A DNA stretch of 64,000 bases from Microbacterium sp. SLBN-146. GTDB lineage: Bacteria; Actinomycetota; Actinomycetes; Actinomycetales; Microbacteriaceae. The translations under genes were made by a program, and so were the position numbers. Where the stretch lies: positions 1,798,001-1,862,000 of the forward strand of contig NZ_VFMR01000001.1 of the NCBI RefSeq assembly GCF_006715145.1, read 5' to 3'. The notes beneath the pieces were generated by a model. That model made no database searches, was not told the DNA's origin, and saw nothing but the letters and a program-made list of their open reading frames with translations. Below are positions 18,290 to 25,700 of this stretch, piece by piece (position 1 is the first letter of the stretch; each line of letters begins with the position of its first letter).

Positions 18290-20865
18290 CGATCGCGAGC
18301 GCCGAGGCGTTCCTTCTCGCAGATGCACGCTACTTCGAGTCCCCCGTGCTCTGGCGTCAAGGCGGCGCGCAGATGCTGGACGAGGATGCGCGATCGGCTC
18401 TCGCGGCGGCGGGCTTCGCGCGCCGCTCCCTGGGGGTGTGGACCGTGTGGGATGCGCCGGAGGAAGAGCTGCCGAATGCGGGATGGAAGATCCACCTGTC
18501 GGCGACGGCGGGATCTGCGCGGGAGGTCGTCGCCGCCGCGGCAGCCTACTGCGCTGAGGAGGGCGTGTCGTTCAAGCACCTCATGACGGTGTCCGCGGCG
18601 CGCGCCTTCAACCTCAAAAATGCTCCGCGCAGCTCCAGCGGGAAGGTTGTCACGATCTACCCGCGGGCCGAAGATCTGGTGCGTCACGCCGATGCGCTCG
18701 CCGAGCGACTGCAGGGGTTCGTCGGACCGCGTATCCTCACGGATCTGCCGTGGGGTGACGGGATCGTGGGCGTGCGCTACGGCGCATTCCGCAACGTCGT
18801 GCGGGTCGATGCGACAGGACGGATCCGCAACTACTTCCGCACGGAGGCAGGCGGTCTCATCCAAGACGAGCGCAACCCCTGGTTCGAGGCGCCCGACGAC
18901 ATCGAGGTGCCCCCCGCACCACCCGCGCGCGCGTCGGCGGGTCCCTCCCCGCTCGAGGCCTACCGCGACTACTCCGCGCTGCACTTCTCTAATGCGGGCG
19001 GCGTCTATCGCGCATGGGACCCGGCGGGCGAGCGCTGGGTCGTCATCAAGGAGGCGCGGCCTCACGTGGAGCCTGGAGCAGAAGGGGAGTCCGCCGACGC
19101 TCATCTGCGCCGAGAGCTCACGGCACTCGCGGCGCTGCGGGGGACGAGGGGCGTGCCGCCGCTCATCTCGTCGTTCGAAGACGAAGGCCACTTCTTCGTC
19201 GTGACGGAGCTCGTCGAGGGTGAAAGCCTGCAGCGTTGGCTGGCCCTCCATCATCCCCTCGTGCTCAGCGCGTTCCCCTCGGCCCGCGACGTCGACGACT
19301 ATGTGACCCGCGCGGCACGGCTGTTCGAGCGCCTCGAGCGACTCTCTGACGCTGTGCAGGCCCGCGGATGGGTGCACGATGACGTGCACCCGGGGAACAT
19401 CCTCGTCGATGACGACGATGAGGTCGCCCTCGTGGACTGGGAGTGCGCCAGCGAGATCGAGGCCGCGGCGCGCTGGGCTCCACTGCGTCGCCAGGGCTTC
19501 GGGTCGGCGCTCGTCGCTCCGCGCGAGCGGGAGCGGCAAGCGCTCGATCGCATCGCCTTGTGGATGTTGGCCCCCTATCAGCACGTCGTCGCCCTGGCAC
19601 CCGAGCTCGAGCATGTCCACATCGCGTATGCGCGCCGGCGGTACGGTGCCCTCCCGGAGCGGCTCGAGCGGGCGCTGGTGCGGCTCTCGACGGCACAGAG
19701 CGCGGAGCGGGGCGGTCCCGTTCCGGTCGACCGATCCTTGACGCGTCGTCTTGCGACAGGCGTACGCGCGTCGATGCAGCCCGCACGCGCCGATCGGCTC
19801 TTCCCGGGTTCCCTCGAGCAGTTCTCGCTCGGCGGAGCCACCTATGCCTTCGGCGCGGCGGGAGTCGTCCACGTCCTCGAGCGCCACGGCGGGGGTGCGC
19901 CGCGAGAGGCCGTCGCATGGCTCGAGAGCGAGTGGGTGAAGGGCGTGCCCGCCTCGGGGCTCATGGATGGTGAAGCGGGCGTAGCCCTCGCCCTCGCGGA
20001 CACCGGCACGATGGTTCTTCCGACGCGCGACGTCGGTCCTGCGCATCCCGACGACATCACCTACGCCACGGGAGCTGCGGGCCGTGCGCTCGTCGCCCTC
20101 GAGCTGGGCGACAGGACAGGAACGGCCGAAGCGACGGCTCGCGCGTTCGCTGCGGCGGAGCAGATCGCCGCGATGCTCTCGCACGACGACGTCCTCCCGT
20201 CCGCGGGCTTGCTGTACGGGTGGAGCGGCCCCGCGCTCCTTTTTCTTCATCTGTTCCGTCGTACGGGCGACAGCGTGTGGCTGGACCGTTGTGTCCGAGC
20301 CGTCGACATCGACGTGAGCAGGTGCGTGGACCGTGGAGCCGGCGGTCTGCAAGCGCTGGGCGAAGGGTCGCGGGCCATCGCGTACCTCGCGCACGGATCG
20401 AGTGGTATCGGACTCGTCATCGACGAGCTTCTCGACGTTGTCGATCTCCCCGAGCTCCGAGCGCGGCTCGAACCGATCACCGCAGCCTGCTCGCCCGAAG
20501 TGGTCGTCCAGCCGGCGCTCTTCAGTGGGCGTGCAGGTCTCGCGCTCGCTCTGCACCGGCTCGTTCCGCGGCTGACCGGCGCGCCGGCGGAGCGCGCGCG
20601 CACCGCTCTCTCGCGCCACCTCGACTGCCTTCCGCTCACGCTCATCGACTCCGGTGCGGACGACGTGCGCGTGCCGGGCGATCACTGTCTCCGGCAGTCG
20701 ATGGACTTCGCCAACGGCGCGGCCGGACTGATCGCCGTGCTGGGCGAGATCGCGTCGGGGACGCCCGCGGTCCCGTTCCTCAGCAGACGAACCGTGCCCC
20801 GCGACCGCGGGGCCGGCGTGCCAGCGTTCCTGGTGCCATCCGGCATCGCGGACTCGTCGAGGTGA
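18286..20865 (+). CDS. Class III lanthipeptide synthetase (LanKC type)
   Basis: The protein has 859 residues, the usual length for LanKC. Residues 1-215 form the lyase part, with the family strings WKIHLSAT, SFKHL and SSGKVVTIYP. The Ser/Thr kinase domain runs from about 225 to 470, with Lys255 in VVIKEA, catalytic Asp366 in DDVHPGN and Asp384 in DWE. The cyclase-like domain runs from about 510 to the end, with GxxG signatures such as LYGWSG and GRAGLALALH. I see no Cys-Cys-His zinc site, which argues for class III over class IV. The enzyme phosphorylates Ser/Thr, eliminates phosphate and closes (methyl)lanthionine or labionin rings. GTG 18286 overlaps the GNAT stop. Its two likely substrates are encoded directly downstream. 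Confidence 0.93.
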   Translation: MTIASAEAFLLADARYFESPVLWRQGGAQMLDEDARSALAAAGFARRSLGVWTVWDAPEEELPNAGWKIHLSATAGSAREVVAAAAAYCAEEGVSFKHLMTVSAARAFNLKNAPRSSSGKVVTIYPRAEDLVRHADALAERLQGFVGPRILTDLPWGDGIVGVRYGAFRNVVRVDATGRIRNYFRTEAGGLIQDERNPWFEAPDDIEVPPAPPARASAGPSPLEAYRDYSALHFSNAGGVYRAWDPAGERWVVIKEARPHVEPGAEGESADAHLRRELTALAALRGTRGVPPLISSFEDEGHFFVVTELVEGESLQRWLALHHPLVLSAFPSARDVDDYVTRAARLFERLERLSDAVQARGWVHDDVHPGNILVDDDDEVALVDWECASEIEAAARWAPLRRQGFGSALVAPRERERQALDRIALWMLAPYQHVVALAPELEHVHIAYARRRYGALPERLERALVRLSTAQSAERGGPVPVDRSLTRRLATGVRASMQPARADRLFPGSLEQFSLGGATYAFGAAGVVHVLERHGGGAPREAVAWLESEWVKGVPASGLMDGEAGVALALADTGTMVLPTRDVGPAHPDDITYATGAAGRALVALELGDRTGTAEATARAFAAAEQIAAMLSHDDVLPSAGLLYGWSGPALLFLHLFRRTGDSVWLDRCVRAVDIDVSRCVDRGAGGLQALGEGSRAIAYLAHGSSGIGLVIDELLDVVDLPELRARLEPITAACSPEVVVQPALFSGRAGLALALHRLVPRLTGAPAERARTALSRHLDCLPLTLIDSGADDVRVPGDHCLRQSMDFANGAAGLIAVLGEIASGTPAVPFLSRRTVPRDRGAGVPAFLVPSGIADSSR

Positions 20866-20883
20866 GAAAGGAGGAAGACACGC

Positions 20884-20979
20884 ATGAAGATTTCGTCCGT
20901 CACGGAGCTGCAGGCGCTCGTCGCGCCGGTGGCCGACGCCGAGCTGCTCGGCAGCAGCGTCAGCTACAACTGTGGCTGA
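20884..20979 (+). CDS. Class III lanthipeptide precursor peptide 1
   Basis: The product is a 31-residue peptide. AAAGGAGG lies nine bases before ATG 20884, a strong ribosome site only 18 bases after the LanKC stop. The leader (about residues 1-22) carries T-E-L-Q-A-L-V-A-P-V-A-D-A-E, which resembles the short amphipathic leader helix of class III substrates. The core is LLGSSVSYNCG. Ser24, Ser27 and Cys30 form an S-x2-S-x2-C pattern; Ser25 is an additional dehydration site. The second precursor keeps exactly the same spacing. The peptide ends in Cys-Gly instead of Cys, so C-terminal decarboxylation to an aminovinyl-cysteine is not possible without trimming. Confidence 0.9.
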   Translation: MKISSVTELQALVAPVADAELLGSSVSYNCG

Positions 20980-21022
20980 TCAGTCCACCCCTGTCCCTTC
21001 GAGAAGAAGAAAGGAGTCCCGC

Positions 21023-21121
21023 ATGACGATTCACTCTCCTCGTGACCTGCAGATGCTCACGAGCCCCGTGGCCGATCTCGAGATGGCCAACAGCTCGGCG
21101 AGCTGGAACTGCGGAGGCTGA
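21023..21121 (+). CDS. Class III lanthipeptide precursor peptide 2
   Basis: The product is a 32-residue peptide whose ATG at 21023 has AAGGAG six bases upstream. The leader has R-D-L-Q-M-L-T-S-P-V-A-D-L-E, aligned without gaps to the leader of the first peptide (shared L-Q-x-L-x-x-P-V-A-D-x-E). The core is MANSSASWNCGG: Ser24, Ser25, Ser27 and Cys30 are in identical positions, Tyr28 is replaced by Trp and one extra Gly is added at the end. The strict conservation of leader and ring-forming residues, with variation elsewhere, is what a functional duplicated precursor should show. The two peptides may give two congeners or a two-component product. Confidence 0.9.
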   Translation: MTIHSPRDLQMLTSPVADLEMANSSASWNCGG

Positions 21122-21135
21122 TCGACGTTTCGACC

Positions 21136-21167
21136 GGCGGGATGCGGGTCTCGGCCCGCATCCCGCC
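21136..21167 (+). terminator. Stem-loop just after the precursor genes (attenuator or RNA-stabilising hairpin)
   Basis: GGCGGGATGCGGG at 21136-21148 pairs perfectly with CCCGCATCCCGCC at 21155-21167 around a six-base loop (TCTCGG). It starts 15 bases after the second precursor stop. There is no U-run, so complete termination is uncertain. Partial termination or 3'-end protection here would raise precursor mRNA above the downstream C/NRPS genes, a common arrangement in lanthipeptide operons. Confidence 0.75.
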
Positions 21168-21205
21168 CCTGGCAATCTCACCCCGATCGATCAGAAAGGA
21201 CCGCC

Positions 21206-22537
21206 ATGCGGATCACATCCGAACCCGTCGGACAGGTCATCCCGCTGTCGACGGCCGCCCGCCACCGTCTTTATCAGGTCGAGCGGATGCCGCGCCCTCT
21301 TCATCTCGAACACTGCGTCAACGTGACCATCGAGAGTGCGAACCCGATTTCCGCGGGCGCCGCACAGCGCGCATTGTGCGACGTCATCGCGGCACATCCC
21401 GCCCTGCGGTCGACGGTGGACACCGCAGGATTCTCGACCGCCGAACACCCTGCGGCGATCGATATCCCGGTTTCGCACGCTTCGAGCAAGCAAGCGGCGT
21501 ACGAGCGCGCTCGTGTTTCGAACGTCGGCCTCATTCCTCCAGACAGCCCCGTCCGGCTCCGCGCCGAGATCGTTGAGTTCGACGGCTCCGCGATCCTCGT
21601 CATCGCGGTGGATCCGCTCGTCTGCGACGCATGGTCGGCCAACATCATCGCGGCGGAGGTCATGTCGGCCCTTGCGGGGGATTCCGCTACCCGCTCAGCA
21701 CCGGACGAGTGGAGCGCGAGCCTCGCGCATCGTGTGGAGTGGCTAGAGTCCGACGAGGGTGCAGTAGCACGCGCGAGTGTCGCGGCGCGCGCCGAGGGCG
21801 CCGATCGCAGGTGGTGGCGGGGAGACGAGTTCCGACTCGGCGCCACCGACACCTCCGCCGACGCGCGACTGGACCTCGACGACGACGACGCGCGCGCACT
21901 ACTCGACGAGTGTCGCCGTCGCCGCGTCTCGATCTTCCACGTGGGGATCGCAGCGATGGCCCTGCTCGACCCCGAGCCGAGGCCGCGGCTGCTCACCTCG
22001 ACATTCGCCGCCCGCTCGACCGAGGACGAGTTCGGCGCGGTTGGGCACTTCGCCACTGACGTTCCCATCATCGTCACGCCGCACGAGGGCTCGTTCTGGG
22101 ACCTCGTCCGCGGCATCCGCTCCGAAGCCTATGCCGCGCTCGAGGCGCAGTGGATCGACGTCGCCGACCTCCCTCCGGCCGATCCATCTGACACAGCCGG
22201 GGCATCAGTGTCCCTGCTATTCCTTCCTTCGACCCTCACGGGCGCAGGCGGTGAGAGCGAAGACGGTGTCCTCACGCGCGGAGTCGTCGACATATGCCCG
22301 AGTGGAGCGGATGTCGACTTGTTCATCATCGAACGTCCGCCCGCTGACGGCGAAGGGGCGTCGCCCGTCATCAGGCTGTGCGCTCTCGTGTCCGGCGGCG
22401 ATCTCGACGCTTTCGAGATCGTCGACAGGTGGGGCGCCGCGCTGCGGGTGGCGGCGCGGGGGGATTGGGACGCCATCCCGGCGCGAGAGCCGGAGGCCCT
22501 CCGGATCGATCCGATCGACGCAGGAAAGGACGCATGA
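21206..22537 (+). CDS. Stand-alone NRPS condensation-domain-like protein with altered active site
   Basis: The protein has 443 residues from ATG 21206, with GAAAGGA upstream. VIPLSTAARHRLYQVER at the start matches the C1 region of condensation domains, followed by HPALRSTV (C2-like) and the floor-loop region near the FATDVPIIV segment. The catalytic HHxxxDG position reads D136-P137-L-V-C-D141-A142, so both His residues are missing while the Asp is kept. It may be a non-catalytic scaffold, or a condensation-fold acyltransferase with different chemistry. It lies between the precursor genes and a discrete carrier protein, so it could bring the carrier-bound acyl group to the peptide. The assignment is to the fold, not to a reaction. 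Confidence 0.75.
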   Translation: MRITSEPVGQVIPLSTAARHRLYQVERMPRPLHLEHCVNVTIESANPISAGAAQRALCDVIAAHPALRSTVDTAGFSTAEHPAAIDIPVSHASSKQAAYERARVSNVGLIPPDSPVRLRAEIVEFDGSAILVIAVDPLVCDAWSANIIAAEVMSALAGDSATRSAPDEWSASLAHRVEWLESDEGAVARASVAARAEGADRRWWRGDEFRLGATDTSADARLDLDDDDARALLDECRRRRVSIFHVGIAAMALLDPEPRPRLLTSTFAARSTEDEFGAVGHFATDVPIIVTPHEGSFWDLVRGIRSEAYAALEAQWIDVADLPPADPSDTAGASVSLLFLPSTLTGAGGESEDGVLTRGVVDICPSGADVDLFIIERPPADGEGASPVIRLCALVSGGDLDAFEIVDRWGAALRVAARGDWDAIPAREPEALRIDPIDAGKDA

Positions 22538-22538
22538 C

Positions 22539-22769
22539 ATGAAGAGCACAGCCGAGCTCGAGGCAGCCCTGATCGAAGTGTGGACGGAGGTTCTCGGCAC
22601 GCCGGGCATCCGCCCGGGCACGTCGCTCTTCGATGCCGGCGGCACATCGCTGACCGCCGTCCGCATCAGAGCGAGGATCAACGCTCTGCTCGATGAGGAC
22701 CTCGTCGTCGGTGACGTGCTGGAGAACTCGACCCCCGAAGAGATGGCCGAGTTCATCCGTGCGAGATGA
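22539..22769 (+). CDS. Discrete acyl/peptidyl carrier protein
   Basis: The product has 76 residues, the normal length of a free carrier protein. ATG 22539 begins one base after the stop of the condensation-like gene, with AGGAAAGGA about nine bases upstream. The phosphopantetheine site is Ser37 in FDAGGTSLTAV; the GGTS form is more usual for peptidyl than acyl carriers. Helix 1 (ELEAALIEVWTEVLG) and the closing helix (TPEEMAEFIRAR) are complete. The 3' end overlaps the NRPS start by 11 bases. It probably holds the intermediate passed to the NRPS or to the condensation-like partner, after activation by the PPTase at 27455. Confidence 0.9.
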   Translation: MKSTAELEAALIEVWTEVLGTPGIRPGTSLFDAGGTSLTAVRIRARINALLDEDLVVGDVLENSTPEEMAEFIRAR

Positions 22770-25700
22770 CGGTGGCGCGGGGTCGGGGTTTCGCATCGAG
22801 CACGACGACCGTATCCACGGCTCGTCGCGCGTGGCGCGCGATATCGACGTTGTCGCCTCGCGTCTCGACGAACGCGGCGTCGCGTCTCGCGGCGTCGTCG
22901 GCGTCGTCGCCGGCCGCTCCCTCGACTGCGTGCGGGCGATCGTTGCGTTGCTGCACTCGGAGCGCACCGTCGTTCTCTTCGACGCGGTCGGATTCTCGTC
23001 GGGACGCGCCGAGAGCGTGCGCAGACGCATCGAGGACAGCCCCCTCGATGTGCTGCTGAGTGATGACGTCGTGCGCGACGGAGGGTCGAAGCACCCGGTC
23101 CTGTCGCTCGCCGACGTTCTGGTCGATGAGCCGGGTGCCGTCACGGCGCGCGGTTCGCGCCCCGGTCGCATTCCCGTCGAGGGCAACGCCTACTACATCC
23201 ACACATCGGGGTCGACCGGTGCTCCCAAACTCGTAGCCGTATCCCGACGGTCGGTGCGTGTCGCGGCGAGGGACTGGGTCCAGGCGCACGGGCTCGATGG
23301 CCGGTCGCGGATCCTGCAGCTCGCCGCGATGTCGTTCGACGTTTTTCTTCAGGACATCCTCCGCGCGCTGACCGCTCAGTGCTCCCTCGTCCTCGCGGCG
23401 GACGACGCGCGCATCCGCCCCGCGATGTTGGCGGATGCTATCGCGCAGGCGCGCGCGACGTTCCTCGACACGACCCCGTCGATTCTCGCGGGGCTCGCGG
23501 GGATCGGGGAGGACATGGGCCCGGAAGAGGCTGCGCGACGGCGGACGGCGCTGCAGTCGCTCCGCACGATCGCCGTCGGAGGCGAGTCGCTCTCCGCATC
23601 CGTCCTCGATGCCACGATGGCCCTCTCGCCGGGCCTGACGGTCCTCAACACCTATGGACTGACCGAGACGGCAATCGACAACATCGGCGGTCGCGCTCGC
23701 GATCTCGCGGGTGACATCGTCCTCGGGCGCCCCTATCCGCACTGCGAGACCGCACTGCTGCACCCGACACGTGACGAGATCGTCGAGGACGAGGGGGAGT
23801 TGTGCATCATCGGCGACTACGTCGCGTCGGGGTACGTGCGCTCCGACGGCACCATCGACACCGGACTGTTCCGGATCCCCGCGCTGTTCGCAGACCGACC
23901 GGCATTCCGAACGGGTGACCTCGTTCGCCGTCGCGGCGAGGGGTACGCCTACGTCGAGCGGCTCAACGGGAGGGTCAAGATCCACGGCGAACAGGTCTCG
24001 CTCCCGCGGGTCGCCGAGATCGTGTCGCGTCTTCCCGGGATCGGCACGGCCGTCTGTCTGGCAGACCCTCCTGCGGGCCTCGTGATGCATGTGACGGGCA
24101 CCGCCGGCGACGACGTGATCCGACGCGCAGTCCGCGCCGCAGCAGGTCCGCTCGCGGTGCCTCGCCGCATCCATCGGCACGCGAAGCTACCCCTCACCGC
24201 GAACGGCAAGATCGACACGATGGCGCTCGCCGAGTCGTTCCGCCCGGCTGAGGAGACCCCCGTGCTATCCGACGGCCTCGCGGCCCTCCTCTCGGACCTC
24301 TTCGGTGCCGTCCCTGCCCGCGACGATGACGTGCTGGCGGACCTCGGCATCGACTCGCTGCGCGCTGCACGGCTTGCCGTCGCACTCGAACGTCGCAACG
24401 GGGCGGCGCTCGCTCAGCGCGTCACGCCGCTCACCTCGATCGCCGAGCTGCGCGCGCTCTCTGCCGGCCCGGCACTCGACCGGCAACCCGAGCCGGTGTC
24501 GCAGGGGCCGATCTTCGCATCGACCGCCCAGACCGGGGTCCTCCTCGACGAGCAGACTCGCGACTGCGCGGCCGACTACACCGTGTCAACGGCGTTCCGA
24601 ATCGACGGTCCAGTGTCGAAGACGGATCTCGCCGAAGCCATCGAGCACGTCGTCGACCGTCACGTCATGCTGAGAGTGCGTGCCGCAGAAGAAGGCGACG
24701 GGTGGAAGTTCCTCCCCGACGAGGGTGCGCGCCTCGCGGCGCGGCTCAGGGTGGTTGCACCCGCAGACAAAGAGTGCGATGCCCTCGTCGCGCGCGAACT
24801 GACCCGGCGGATCGACATCCTGCACGAAGGGTCCTTCCGATCCACGCTCGTCGATGCGGGATCCCACGCGACTCTCGTGCTGGCGGGACATCACACGGCC
24901 GTCGACGACCACGCGCTGGGGCTCATCGTCGACGCCCTCTGCGCGCGGAGGGACTCCCGGCCGGACACCCTTCCGGATACCGACCACGTTCGTTCGCTCC
25001 TCCGGTACACGCCTTCGGAGCATCACGTCGATTACTGGCGGCGGCGTCTCGCCAGCGGACCCGACATATCTCCCGCTCCGTCACCGCGCACGTCCCACGT
25101 CGAGTCGGCGACCGCAGCGCTTCCCCACGGTCTGTGGAAGCGCGTGCGGTCATACGCAAGTCGTGAGCGCACGACCGCGTTCGCGGTTCTGCTGGCAGCG
25201 GTCGCGGTGTGCGAGACGCGGTGGGAGCACAGCGGAGCGTGCCGCCTCGGTTACCCTCGTGCGCGCAGAGAGACCGCCGCCGCCGTCGACGCCGTCGCAT
25301 TCCTCGTCGACACCCAGTTCGTCGATGCGCGCGTCGACGGCGTATCGGCCGTGTGCGAGATCGTCCGGTCGATCGCCCGGCAGCTCCATGAGCACTCGCT
25401 GGGGGATCCGGGAGCAGCGGCGGAAGCGCTCGCGGACGTCCCCGGCGGGGCGCGCGGCGTCTTCCGCACCTGGGTGAACGATCTCGGGCCGGTGCGTGCG
25501 CCCTCCACGTTCGGCGACGCCGTCGTCTCCGAGCTGCCCGGCTCGGAGACGTCAGGCGCGCTGTTCTCGCGGAACATCTACGTACGTCACGACGACGACG
25601 ACGCCACGATGAGGGTGCTCGTGCACGATCACGACAACGGCATGGCCGCAATCATCCTCGACCGTGTCATCGAGACGCTGACGCTCCTCGTCGACGACCC

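Noticed and set aside
18175-20685. Long open frame of 836 codons on the minus strand opposite LanKC
   Set aside because: Its composition is Arg/Asp/Glu-rich shadow sequence, it has no recognisable motif, and LanKC on the plus strand has full family motifs and operon coupling.
18286-20865. Class IV (LanL) assignment
   Set aside because: The cyclase domain lacks the Cys-Cys-His zinc ligands expected in class IV, so class III is the better call.
20884-21121. Avionin/AviCys formation as in microvionin
   Set aside because: No LanD gene in the window and the peptides end in Gly after Cys; it would require extra trimming and an enzyme from elsewhere.
22766-23059. ATG-started small frame at the NRPS 5' end
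   Set aside because: It is out of phase with the A domain and has no conserved features; only the frame from GTG 22759 continues into HTSGSTGAPK.
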